Below, one piece after another: positions 51,998 through 61,977 of a DNA stretch of 64,000 bases. Numbering within the stretch: position 1 is the stretch's first letter; the number at the start of each line of letters is the position of its first letter. The position numbers and the translations under genes were made by a program. The stretch comes from Actinomycetota bacterium (lineage in GTDB: Bacteria > Actinomycetota > Acidimicrobiia > IMCC26256 > PALSA-610), in NCBI GenBank assembly GCA_005779395.1, contig SXJP01000052.1:1-64000 (forward strand), in the 5' to 3' direction. Below the pieces are notes generated by a model that saw nothing but the letters and a program-made list of their open reading frames with translations, searched no databases and was not told where the DNA came from.

Positions 51998-52522
51998 ATG
52001 AAGCGTCTCATTGTCACGGCGTTGATCATCGTTGCAGTGTCGACCGCCGGGTTATCTGATTCAGCGTCTGCCTACCGAAGTAACAACAGCAAGTGGACGG
52101 ACTCGAATTACCTTGAGTGGACAGGTCTTCGTGAAGGGTTCATCACAGGAATAAGCAACAACCACCTCAGAGGCACGAGTTGGCGCACCTACTGCAATCG
52201 AATGTCCTGGTCGGGGACTACGAAGATTTACGCTCCTGGATCCGCCGCAACCACGCTGATCGACTATTGGAGCGTCGGCACACCGGGAGACGTTTCAGCC
52301 TCCGTTCCAGCAGGCGTCTCGATCGACGCAGCGTCTAAGAGTGCGACATGGGAGACAACCATTGCAGGTCCACGACAGGCTCACAGCTACAAGGATTACC
52401 CGGTCACATTCACTGTCGGATACTGGTTCTGGTCGACAAATCACACGGCATCTTCAACTCGCATGGTCGGCAGCACTTCCTATAGGGGACCATCGTTCCA
52501 ACGCTACGAATGGGTTTGTTAA
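51998..52522 (+). CDS. Secreted two-cysteine protein, array copy 1 (unknown family)
   Basis: 174 residues. Signal peptide MKRLIVTALIIVAVSTAGLSDSASA, then a mature domain of about 150 residues with the array signature: W-T-D near the start, EWTG, CNRMSWSGTTKIY, a T-L-x-D-Y-W block, WETTIAGPRQAHSYKDYPVTFTVG and a final YEWVC. Exactly two cysteines in the mature part: the CNRM Cys and the C-terminal residue, so a disulfide closing the domain is likely. ATG 51998 is set by the signal peptide and shared leader. The most divergent of the five copies. I recognise no known family. Confidence 0.8.
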   Translation: MKRLIVTALIIVAVSTAGLSDSASAYRSNNSKWTDSNYLEWTGLREGFITGISNNHLRGTSWRTYCNRMSWSGTTKIYAPGSAATTLIDYWSVGTPGDVSASVPAGVSIDAASKSATWETTIAGPRQAHSYKDYPVTFTVGYWFWSTNHTASSTRMVGSTSYRGPSFQRYEWVC

Positions 52523-52567
52523 TGCTGCACGCAAAGCTGGTTCGAGAAGAAATGGAAAGCTAAACGA

Positions 52568-52813
52568 ATGAACGTAGCGATATTTTTTCTTCAAATAATG
52601 GCGATGATCTTCGCCCTGGTCGTGGCAATCACAAGCTGGAATCCAGCCAAGCTTGCGCTTAGCACCATTGGTCTGATCGCACTCGCTGTGGCCGCAAACA
52701 AACTTCTCGGCGGTATCTGGCCCAGCCACACCGTCCCAATCCTGTTGTTTGGCGCGGCCGTCGCTGCGATTCGATTCTTAGCTGTCGCAATGCGCGCACG
52801 ACCAATTCAATGA
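52568..52813 (+). CDS. Small predicted membrane protein inside the array
   Basis: 81 residues with two or three hydrophobic helices (NVAIFFLQIMAMIFALVVAITSW, LALSTIGLIALAVAANKLLGG, VPILLFGAAVAAIRFLAVAM). ATG 52568 has GGAAAG upstream at wider than usual spacing. It interrupts the secreted array between copies 1 and 2 and lacks the shared leader, so it may be an insertion or a membrane partner. Confidence 0.6.
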   Translation: MNVAIFFLQIMAMIFALVVAITSWNPAKLALSTIGLIALAVAANKLLGGIWPSHTVPILLFGAAVAAIRFLAVAMRARPIQ

Positions 52814-52835
52814 CAAGCCACAAAACAGAACTAAA

Positions 52836-52850
52836 GGATCGTGGGGGTCC
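52836..52850 (+). promoter_or_regulatory. Start-proximal leader hairpin, copy 2
   Basis: GGATC-GTGGG-GGTCC, four bases before the ATG at 52855. Outer pair G-C as in copies 1 and 5. Confidence 0.5.
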
Positions 52851-52854
52851 AAAC

Positions 52855-53379
52855 ATGAAACGCCTTATCGCAATTGCATTCATCGCAGTGGCAGTTGCTA
52901 CAGCCGGATTCTCTAGTTCGGCCTCGGCGTACAAGGCCGCAGACAGCGAATGGACCGAGTACGGCTTCGTCAAATGGAGACGCTCTCCCGGATTCCTCCT
53001 TACAACTAGCGAAAACAGAATCGATGCCACTAGTGCAGCCCATTACTGCAACCGCATGACGTGGTCAGGCACAAGCGTCCTCTACGCGAAGCGCGCAGAC
53101 TCGACGACTCTCACGGACTACTGGGGCGCTCGGGCCGAAGGCGACGTCTCTTTCACAGCCCCGGACGGTGTCGTACAAATGACGCCGACGTCCACGAGTG
53201 CCATTTGGCAAACGACGGTTGCGGGTCCGAACCAGGCCCATCGATTCGAAGCCACTCCTGTTGTTTTCACAGCTGGGATTCGTTTCGCTTCGGTGAGGCA
53301 TGTCGTGTCAGCAGAGATTTTCATTGGGACTAAGAAATACGACGGGCCAATCATTGTGAACTACGAGAAAGTTTGTTAG
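52855..53379 (+). CDS. Secreted two-cysteine protein, array copy 2
   Basis: 174 residues with signal peptide (LIAIAFIAVAVATAGFSSSASA) and mature start YKAADSEWTEYGFVKW. Core motifs CNRMTWSGTSVLYAKRA, TTLTDYWGARAEGDVSF, VAGPNQAHRFEATPVVFTAGIRF and terminal NYEKVC. Two mature cysteines only. Very similar to copy 3, and it shares the leader. Secreted or exposed; function unknown. Confidence 0.82.
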   Translation: MKRLIAIAFIAVAVATAGFSSSASAYKAADSEWTEYGFVKWRRSPGFLLTTSENRIDATSAAHYCNRMTWSGTSVLYAKRADSTTLTDYWGARAEGDVSFTAPDGVVQMTPTSTSAIWQTTVAGPNQAHRFEATPVVFTAGIRFASVRHVVSAEIFIGTKKYDGPIIVNYEKVC

Positions 53380-53394
53380 GCATCAACACCAATT

Positions 53395-53409
53395 AGATCG
53401 TGGGGGTCT
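53395..53409 (+). promoter_or_regulatory. Start-proximal leader hairpin, copy 3
   Basis: AGATC-GTGGG-GGTCT, four bases before the ATG at 53414. The outer pair is A-T instead of G-C, a compensatory change, and a flanking T-A can extend the stem to six pairs. Confidence 0.5.
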
Positions 53410-53413
53410 AAAC

Positions 53414-53938
53414 ATGAAACGCGTCTTCGCACTTGCGTTCATCTCAGTGGCTGTTGCTACTACTGGATTCTCTAGTCCGGCTTCGGCGTACAAGGCCGCC
53501 GACAGCCAATGGACCGACTACGACTACCTCAGATGGAAGCGTCAGCCTGGCTTTCTCCTGAGCGTCAGCGACAACACGCTCGATGCAACCAGTCCGGACG
53601 ACTCTTGTAACCGCATGACCTGGTCTGGCACGACAGTCGTGTATGCCAAGCGGGCAACCGCCACAAAGCTCACCGACTATTGGGGTGCGAGCACGACCGG
53701 CGACTTCGCGTTCACAGCTCCAGAAGGTGTCGTAATGACCGCTCCCGATTCCATGAGTGTTACCTGGGATACGACAGTCTCGGGCAATATTCAGACACAC
53801 AGATTTGAGAGCGTCCCGATCACCTTCACCGCCGGGATACGATTTAATTCGATAACTCACATCGTGTCATCGGAAATCGTCGTCGGCTCAAGAACCTACG
53901 AAGGGCCGGCAACGTACGGCTACGAGCGAGTCTGCTAG
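53414..53938 (+). CDS. Secreted two-cysteine protein, array copy 3
   Basis: 174 residues. Signal peptide (VFALAFISVAVATTGFSSPASA), mature start YKAADSQWTDYDYLRW, then CNRMTWSGTTVVYAKRAT, TKLTDYWGASTTGDFAF, VSGNIQTHRFESVPITFTAGIRF and terminal YERVC. Two mature cysteines. Identical length and spacing to copy 2. Between copies the exposed loops vary while the core is retained, a pattern often seen in proteins that meet changing partners (inference). Confidence 0.82.
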   Translation: MKRVFALAFISVAVATTGFSSPASAYKAADSQWTDYDYLRWKRQPGFLLSVSDNTLDATSPDDSCNRMTWSGTTVVYAKRATATKLTDYWGASTTGDFAFTAPEGVVMTAPDSMSVTWDTTVSGNIQTHRFESVPITFTAGIRFNSITHIVSSEIVVGSRTYEGPATYGYERVC

Positions 53939-53953
53939 GCACGAACAACCAAT

Positions 53954-53968
53954 AGATCGTGGGGGTCT
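53954..53968 (+). promoter_or_regulatory. Start-proximal leader hairpin, copy 4
   Basis: AGATC-GTGGG-GGTCT, four bases before the ATG at 53973, with the same A-T outer pair and extra T-A flank as copy 3. Confidence 0.5.
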
Positions 53969-53972
53969 AAAC

Positions 53973-54524
53973 ATGAAACGCATCTTCGTCATCGCATTCA
54001 TCGCAGCCATCGCCGTTGCCATATCGACCACTGGATTCTCGAACTCTGCACTTGGCGACCGCGCCGACAACGGTTCTTGGACGAACAACAGCACCTGGAC
54101 CGACTACGACTACCTCAAATGGCGGGGCGGCAGCAATGGCTACCTCTTCACAACGAGTCACAACCGGATCGATTCGACAGACTCCAATACCTGCAACAGA
54201 ATGCGATGGTCAGGCACGACGCGCCTGTACGCCAAGAAAGCCACTGCAACGAAGCTGAGAGATTTTTGGAGTGTCGGATCCGGTGGTGACGTCGTGATCT
54301 CCGCCCCTGCCGATGTCGCACACACCGATAGCGACAGGAGCGCAATATGGGAGACGACCGTGCAGGGCAGGCTCCAGAAGCACTCATACCAAGACATCCC
54401 GATCCTGTTCACGAGCAGTCGAAGGATCTATCTGGTTAACCACATCGTGACATCAAGTCGTTACGTCGGCGAGAGAGCGTTCGCTGGTCCGGGTTTCGAA
54501 CGCTACGAACTCATCTGTTACTAG
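53973..54524 (+). CDS. Secreted two-cysteine protein, array copy 4
   Basis: 183 residues, nine longer than copies 1-3 because of an insertion after the signal peptide (DNGSWTNNSTWTDYDYLKW duplicates the W-T motif). Core motifs CNRMRWSGTTRLYAKKAT, TKLRDFWSVGSGGDV, WETTVQGRLQKHSYQDIPILFTSS and terminal YELICY, so one residue follows the last Cys. Two mature cysteines. Confidence 0.82.
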   Translation: MKRIFVIAFIAAIAVAISTTGFSNSALGDRADNGSWTNNSTWTDYDYLKWRGGSNGYLFTTSHNRIDSTDSNTCNRMRWSGTTRLYAKKATATKLRDFWSVGSGGDVVISAPADVAHTDSDRSAIWETTVQGRLQKHSYQDIPILFTSSRRIYLVNHIVTSSRYVGERAFAGPGFERYELICY

Positions 54525-54551
54525 GCATCGAACTCGTCTATTGGAAACGAA

Positions 54552-54566
54552 GGATCGTGGGGGTCC
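54552..54566 (+). promoter_or_regulatory. Start-proximal leader hairpin, copy 5
   Basis: GGATC-GTGGG-GGTCC, four bases before the ATG at 54571; the spacer reads AAAA rather than AAAC. Confidence 0.5.
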
Positions 54567-54570
54567 AAAA

Positions 54571-55110
54571 ATGAAACGTCTCATCATCACTACAGTCATC
54601 GCTATCGCTGTGTCGACGGCGAGCTTTCCTGAACCATCAGCATCGGAACTCAGACAAGCAGACAGTCAATGGTCCGATTACTACTACGTAAAGTGGCGTG
54701 GCGGCACTAGTGGCTATCTCACCACTACGACCAACAACACGCTCGACACATCGGACGAAGGCACCTATTGCAACCGCATGTCATGGTCAGGCACTACCAC
54801 CCTCTTCGTCAAAGAGGCAACATCCACAACACTCACCGACCTTTGGGGTGTTAACTCCACCGGCGATGCCACGATCACCGGACCCGACGGCGTAAGGCGC
54901 ATCAGCACCTACAACAAAGCAGGTTGGGAAACCTCGGTCCTAGGTAAAATCCAATCGCACACTTACGACGATGTGCCCGTCACGATCACTGCAGATCAGT
55001 CGATCCGTTCGATCAACCATACTGTTCGGTCCGCTCGGCGCATCGGACGCAGGCATTACGACGGACCAACGTTTATGCGTTACGAATCCGTTTGCATGGA
55101 CACCCCGTAA
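54571..55110 (+). CDS. Secreted two-cysteine protein, array copy 5
   Basis: 179 residues. Signal peptide (LIITTVIAIAVSTASFPEPSASE), mature core QADSQWSDYYYVKWRGG, CNRMSWSGTTTLFVKEAT, TTLTDLWGVNSTGDATITGPDG, VLGKIQSHTYDDVPVTITAD and MRYESVCMDTP, with four residues after the last Cys. Its end overlaps the TTG start of the next gene, or stops just before a second TTG, so the array and the membrane-anchored protein may be one operon. Confidence 0.82.
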   Translation: MKRLIITTVIAIAVSTASFPEPSASELRQADSQWSDYYYVKWRGGTSGYLTTTTNNTLDTSDEGTYCNRMSWSGTTTLFVKEATSTTLTDLWGVNSTGDATITGPDGVRRISTYNKAGWETSVLGKIQSHTYDDVPVTITADQSIRSINHTVRSARRIGRRHYDGPTFMRYESVCMDTP

Positions 55111-56657
55111 AACTCTTGCGTCGGTCTGACAAGAAGTTTCTAGCTGCACTGCTCCTTGTATCTATCGCTGTCGCGACATTCGTTGGCGCTCGGGCTCTGT
55201 CGACTACTGAGGAGGCGCCGTTAGGTGTCGAATGGCGACGCGGAGCAGTGCAAAGAATCATGGATGCGCTGTTCCCACACGACACCCCGACCTTCGGTGA
55301 GCCAGCCCTTGCCGATCGCGACTTCGCGATCCGTTCAGCGGTATTGATTAGCGCGAGTGCTGGAACAGAATTTGAGGTGCCGTTGGCTGCGCTTGTGGAT
55401 CCATCAGATCCACGAGCAGAATCGCTCGACCTTGCATATAACTGGTCATTCTTGGGACTGGTACCGACAGAGCAAGACAGGGCGGCGTTCAAGCAGATGA
55501 TCAAACTCGCGGATCTTGATTCCGACTACGACTGGCTACGAGTCGAGAAACTCGCCCGTAGCTTTGGCATCGACGACCCGAGATTCGTAGGTCCGGATCC
55601 GCAATGCCCAGCAGGCGTCAACGATTTCGAATCACTTCTCAGAGCAGGTGATACGGCAGCCAGAATCGCGGTTAGAGGTGGCAAGTGCGACTTGATTCAA
55701 GTGAGATATGCGACGAGCGAGTTCGAGTCGAGCCTTACTGCCGAACTAATCGAATCGAGCCGTGCACTCCTCGCGTTAGCCACAATTGGCTCCGTTCCGC
55801 CAGACGTCGGCATGATCGCAGAACGAGAACTAAGACTTGGAGTCCGTTTGCTTCTAGAAGCTTCGGATCGGACACGGCCAGCGCTTGATCTTTTGTTCCA
55901 GACGTACACCGTCGGAACTTCTCTCACCGACCTATTGCAGAAGCACCAATCGAGCATCGTCGGACCGGCCGAGCGAGCTGTGCGCTGGCTTGGCGCCCTC
56001 CCCGACAAAGTCGAAGGCATCAACCCCGACGGAACAGCTCGGGCTTTACGCACGCTTCAGATTTTGCAATCAGCTGACAAAGACGCGTTTACTTTCGTCG
56101 ACGAGGAAGTTTTCGAGCCCTACCTCTCTTCGGTATTTGCGAAAACCGACGAAATTCCCGAGGCTGAGTATCGATGGATAATCGCGACGAGCCTCGGCCT
56201 GCATCCAGAGTCCGACCTAGAGGTACAGCTAGATGCCGCTACATCCGGACGGCTCCTCCCGACGACCGTTCTCGCTCTAACGAAGGGTGGCCCGTGTCTG
56301 GCTGCGTCAAGAATCCAATCCGAATACCAAGAGGCGATAGAAGGCCCGACCTACTACGTCGAAGGAATCAAGCAACACGCACTGCGGTGCGATCTGAAGT
56401 TGAACTTGACGCGAGCGACAGCCACGGCCACGTCGGACCTCTCGCTCTATGAGAAGAGCGCTATCGAATGCACGCACGAAGGCAAGGTCCCAAACCACGT
56501 GAAAGCCGCGGCGCGCGATTTCGTGCACGGCCAAGCGTGGCCAACCGCAGGCCAACAGCTTGCTAGCGGAGAGTTGCCGAGCATCGAGATGATTTACGAA
56601 ACAACCGCGCTAATGCGCGTCGCGCAGGGAAGTTGCGACGGCTTCTGGTGGCTGTAG
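55092..56657 (+). CDS. Membrane-anchored extracytoplasmic protein of unknown function, downstream of the array
   Basis: 521 residues from TTG 55092 (TTG 55116, six bases after the copy 5 stop, is an alternative). A basic N-terminus KLLRRSDKK precedes one membrane helix (FLAALLLVSIAVATFVGARAL), and the rest is a mostly helical soluble domain with six cysteines (PQCPAG, GGKCDL, GGPCLA, LRCDLK, IECTHE, GSCDGF), an even number that suits disulfides outside the cell. Ends GSCDGFWWL. No family recognised. Coupled to the secreted array, so a receptor, chaperone or maturation factor for it is possible (inference). Confidence 0.75.
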   Translation: MHGHPVKLLRRSDKKFLAALLLVSIAVATFVGARALSTTEEAPLGVEWRRGAVQRIMDALFPHDTPTFGEPALADRDFAIRSAVLISASAGTEFEVPLAALVDPSDPRAESLDLAYNWSFLGLVPTEQDRAAFKQMIKLADLDSDYDWLRVEKLARSFGIDDPRFVGPDPQCPAGVNDFESLLRAGDTAARIAVRGGKCDLIQVRYATSEFESSLTAELIESSRALLALATIGSVPPDVGMIAERELRLGVRLLLEASDRTRPALDLLFQTYTVGTSLTDLLQKHQSSIVGPAERAVRWLGALPDKVEGINPDGTARALRTLQILQSADKDAFTFVDEEVFEPYLSSVFAKTDEIPEAEYRWIIATSLGLHPESDLEVQLDAATSGRLLPTTVLALTKGGPCLAASRIQSEYQEAIEGPTYYVEGIKQHALRCDLKLNLTRATATATSDLSLYEKSAIECTHEGKVPNHVKAAARDFVHGQAWPTAGQQLASGELPSIEMIYETTALMRVAQGSCDGFWWL

Positions 56658-56711
56658 AAAACTCTCGTTCTCTGCGTTAGGTTTCTCCGACAAAAGGTAG
56701 GAGGAAATCAG

Positions 56712-57203
56712 TTGACGACAACTGACCGCAAGACGACCGTGCATCGCATTTATATATACGCGCCGATGCAACAGGTGTGGGACGCGATCTGCGACCCCAC
56801 GATCAATGGCCAATACGGGTACCACGCACCTAGCAACTACGAACTCAGGCCCGGCGGCGCCTATGCGGTGCCAGCAACTCCGGAGATGCAGGCACACGGC
56901 GCACCAGCGATGCTGATAGATGGCGAAGTCATCGCGTGCGACCCTCCCTCGAGGCTCGAACAAACTTGGCGTGCCTTTTTCTCTCCCGACACAGTTGCAG
57001 AAGGCTTCACCCACCTCCTGTGGGAGCTAACCGAAGAACTTGGTGGCATGACCAGGCTCACCGTCACCCACGACGTCACAGATGCGCCCAACATCGAAGG
57101 CGCAACCACGAGCGACACCAAACTGCACGAAGGTGGCGGTGGCTGGGCGTGGATCTTGAGCGATCTCAAGACACTGCTCGAAACCGGCCAGGCATCGCAA
57201 TGA
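56712..57203 (+). CDS. SRPBCC/AHSA1-domain protein
   Basis: 163 residues. TTG start at 56712 seven bases after AGGAGG. START-like fold: VHRIYIYAPMQQVWDAICDPTINGQYGYHAPSNYELRPGGAY, EVIACDPPSRLEQTWRAFFSP, and TRLTVTHDVTDAPNIEG then GGGWAWILSDLKTLLETG. The family binds hydrophobic ligands or acts as a co-chaperone. Solitary gene. Confidence 0.82.
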   Translation: MTTTDRKTTVHRIYIYAPMQQVWDAICDPTINGQYGYHAPSNYELRPGGAYAVPATPEMQAHGAPAMLIDGEVIACDPPSRLEQTWRAFFSPDTVAEGFTHLLWELTEELGGMTRLTVTHDVTDAPNIEGATTSDTKLHEGGGGWAWILSDLKTLLETGQASQ

Positions 57204-57294
57204 CCTAACCGCTGCGACTGCGCTGAATAATTCCGAGCGGCGCGTCCCACCCCAGACGTACTCTCAAGTGCCTACCTAACAGCAGGCATCTGCG

Positions 57295-58689
57295 ATGGCT
57301 ACCGGAGAACGTCCCTACAGATGGGAATCGTGCACGACATATGTCCGGACTCAACCGACCAAGATTAGCGACAAGCATGAGCGACTAGATCTAGTCGGCG
57401 CAGACCTGTCGGGGAAGTCATTGCGCGGTAGAGATTTCGTTTGCGCCAACCTCTCGGACGCGAACCTCATAGACGCCGACCTCTCAGGGGCGAACCTCCG
57501 CGAAGCGAACCTGTCGCGGGCGAACCTCGCTGGCGCAAACCTTCGCGGTGTCATCCTCTCTGGCGCCAACCTAAACGGCGCCACACTCACGAATGCGAAC
57601 CTAGACGGGGCCGACCTATCTGTTAGTTCTCGCCACCGCATATTCATCCATTACTCGCACACGAAAACCGACTTGATTTGCGCTGACCTAACAGGAGCGA
57701 GCCTGGTTGGCGTAACCGCTAGCGACGCCAAGTTCGAGAACGCCATCCTGGTGGGCGCGAACTTCACTGACGCTGACCTACGCCGGAGCAACCAAACTAA
57801 GGCAGATCTTTCCCAATTAGAATTGGCGGGTTCGGACCTGCGCAACGCGACCCTTAACGAGGCCAACTTAACTGGCGCGAACCTAAGTCACGCCAACTTG
57901 AGCAGATGTGGACTTATCCGATCAATCCTCGCAGACTCTGACCTGTCAAACTCACGAGCGATAGCAACCGACTTCACTGCCGCGCTGCTGACAGGCGCAC
58001 TCCTTCATGGGGCGAACCTCAATTTGGCAGACCTAACTGGTGCAGTGTTGTCTGAGGCGCAGCTCTCCGTCTCGAATATCAACCGAGCCGAACCCGCTTC
58101 ACCTGATCTGACTGGCGTCGACCTTCGCTGGACGAACCTCGGTGGACCTGATTTCACGGGGCGCGATTTAGGTGGAGCAGACCTCCGGTTTGTAACTCTC
58201 GGCGCCGTGATCGACGGATACGCGCATCTTTGCGCTACCTCGTTCACCGGATCCAAACTTGCGAATGTCAACTTCACGGGCTCGGACTTGAGATTTGCGA
58301 AACTCGACGGCATCGACTTGAGTGGCGCCAACTTTTCGGCCACCTACCTTGGCGGTACCGACTTCTCTCGATCCATACTTACCGGCACGCGATTCCTAGG
58401 CGCAGAATTGTGGGCCACGAAATTTTCCGAAACCGACCTGACTCAGACACACCTGCGCCTCGCAGGTATCCATGATCTCAATTTCAGCGGCTGTGATCTC
58501 ACGCATGTCAATCTCGCGTACCGAGATCTCTCAGGGTTATGTTTTGAGGGTGCCAACCTTGCATACGCCAACCTCACCGGAGCGAACCTTACCGGTGCCG
58601 ATTTCGACCATGCCGACCTCAGCGAAGCGAAGTTCGACAACTCTCATACGAAGGGCGCGAGATTTCGTGGCGCGCTAATGCGTCGATAG
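57295..58689 (+). CDS. Pentapeptide-repeat protein
   Basis: 464 residues made almost entirely (residues ~30-460) of A-(D/N)-L-x-x pentapeptides, e.g. GADLSGKSLRGRDFVCANLSDANLIDADLSGANLREANLSRANLAGANL, expected to fold into a right-handed quadrilateral beta-helix. No signal peptide or membrane segment. Repeats deteriorate in the middle. Members of this fold mimic DNA and protect gyrase (MfpA/Qnr) or serve as scaffolds, but no gyrase-specific feature is visible, so no specific role is claimed. Confidence 0.88.
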   Translation: MATGERPYRWESCTTYVRTQPTKISDKHERLDLVGADLSGKSLRGRDFVCANLSDANLIDADLSGANLREANLSRANLAGANLRGVILSGANLNGATLTNANLDGADLSVSSRHRIFIHYSHTKTDLICADLTGASLVGVTASDAKFENAILVGANFTDADLRRSNQTKADLSQLELAGSDLRNATLNEANLTGANLSHANLSRCGLIRSILADSDLSNSRAIATDFTAALLTGALLHGANLNLADLTGAVLSEAQLSVSNINRAEPASPDLTGVDLRWTNLGGPDFTGRDLGGADLRFVTLGAVIDGYAHLCATSFTGSKLANVNFTGSDLRFAKLDGIDLSGANFSATYLGGTDFSRSILTGTRFLGAELWATKFSETDLTQTHLRLAGIHDLNFSGCDLTHVNLAYRDLSGLCFEGANLAYANLTGANLTGADFDHADLSEAKFDNSHTKGARFRGALMRR

Positions 58690-58704
58690 AAACGTCGGCT
58701 TAGT

Positions 58705-60946
<2,242 letters not shown>

Positions 60947-61049
60947 GGGAACCCACGCTACCAATCAGGTAATAGCGCGCTCCGAAGCATTATTTGCACA
61001 ACTCGTAGACTCCCTATCCGTTGGTGATCTAGTCGGGAGTAAATCGCAA

Positions 61050-61787
61050 ATGGGTAAGGCAGACAAACGCGCTCGCAAACGTGAGAACCAGGCATTAGCC
61101 CGAGCAGCCACTGCAGTTCGAACCAAACGTCAGAACCGCCTCTCGGTGGCAAAGCGACTAGTGACGATCTTTGCGATTATCGGACTCGCATTCGGTGTTG
61201 CGTGGATAGCCAATAAGGACGACGCGTCAGAAACTGACATCGCGACAGATACAACTGAGCCGTCCGCCTCGACGGTCCCTTCGGGCGGTCCTACGGCAAC
61301 AATCGACACGAACTTCGGTGTCATCGAAGTTGAACTCGACACAGCTAACGCGCCGATCGCCTCTGGTCAGTTCATCAAGCTCGCAAACGAAAAGTTCTAC
61401 GACGGACTCACGTTCCACCGCGTAATCGAAGACTTCATGATTCAGGGTGGAGATCCCGAAGGCACTGGCATGGGCGGCAGCGGGACAAGCGTCCCAGGGG
61501 AGGTCCCAGCCGATGGCTACAAGATCGGATCGTTGGCTGCGGCGAAGAGCGGAGCCGACCCGGCAGGCACGTTCGACTCTCAGTTCTTTATCGTCACAGG
61601 TGCCCAAGGAGTAGGCCTGCCGCCCGAGTACGCGAGGTTCGGAATCGTTACCTCTGGCATCGAAGTTGCCTTAGAGATCGCCAAGTTGCAAGATGCTCCA
61701 GGCGACACACCGAAGGAGACCGTGACAATCAACTCGATCACGATCACTTCTGCGGACGCACCGACCTCGACAACAGCCGGGAGCTGA
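61050..61787 (+). CDS. Membrane-anchored peptidyl-prolyl cis-trans isomerase (cyclophilin)
   Basis: 245 residues: basic N-terminus (KADKRARKRENQALARAATAVRTKRQNRLSVAKR), one membrane helix (LVTIFAIIGLAFGVAWIA), a Ser/Thr-rich linker and a cyclophilin domain from about residue 82 (ATIDTNFGVIEVELDTANAPIASGQFIKLANEKFYDGLTFHRVIEDFMIQGGDPEGTGMGGSG). Active site residues FHRV, QGGDP and SQFFIVTG are present. The next small gene starts two bases after its stop. Confidence 0.92.
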   Translation: MGKADKRARKRENQALARAATAVRTKRQNRLSVAKRLVTIFAIIGLAFGVAWIANKDDASETDIATDTTEPSASTVPSGGPTATIDTNFGVIEVELDTANAPIASGQFIKLANEKFYDGLTFHRVIEDFMIQGGDPEGTGMGGSGTSVPGEVPADGYKIGSLAAAKSGADPAGTFDSQFFIVTGAQGVGLPPEYARFGIVTSGIEVALEIAKLQDAPGDTPKETVTINSITITSADAPTSTTAGS

Positions 61788-61788
61788 C

Positions 61789-61962
61789 ATGACCGATAGT
61801 GAAGAAGCAGCTAGCGACGAAATCGCAGCGGCTACAGAAGAAGAAGTCGAACCGACGAAGACAACGAGCAAAGCCAAAACTTTGCGAACTTGGGCAATCG
61901 ACTTGGCGATCGGCGCCGCGTTAGCAGTAGTGATCGTCAGCGCATTCAACCGCTGGGGTTAA
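61789..61962 (+). CDS. 57-residue acidic membrane protein
   Basis: Short ORF of 57 residues: an acidic N-terminal half (DSEEAASDEIAAATEEEVEP), a Lys/Thr linker and one C-terminal membrane helix (LAIGAALAVVIVSAF) ending NRWG. It starts one base after the cyclophilin stop, so it is likely translated by coupling. A tail-anchored topology is implied, which is notable because the genome encodes a GET3-like ATPase pair. No family recognised. Confidence 0.6.
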   Translation: MTDSEEAASDEIAAATEEEVEPTKTTSKAKTLRTWAIDLAIGAALAVVIVSAFNRWG

Positions 61963-61977
61963 AGCTTTCGGCTCTTA

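Larger units (their letters stand above)
52836..53953 (+). repeat. Tandem duplication units of exactly 559 bp
   Basis: Starts of copies 2, 3 and 4 are at 52855, 53414 and 53973, exactly 559 bp apart. Each unit consists of leader hairpin, 525-base gene and a short tail beginning TAGGCA-x-x-AAC. This is the footprint of recent tandem duplication by unequal crossing-over. Copies 1 and 5 lie at other distances (857 and 598 bp). Confidence 0.75.

Noticed and set aside
57295..58689. Plus- and minus-strand nested ORFs in the pentapeptide-repeat gene
   Set aside because: They are by-products of the 15-base repeat period and contain no independent motifs.
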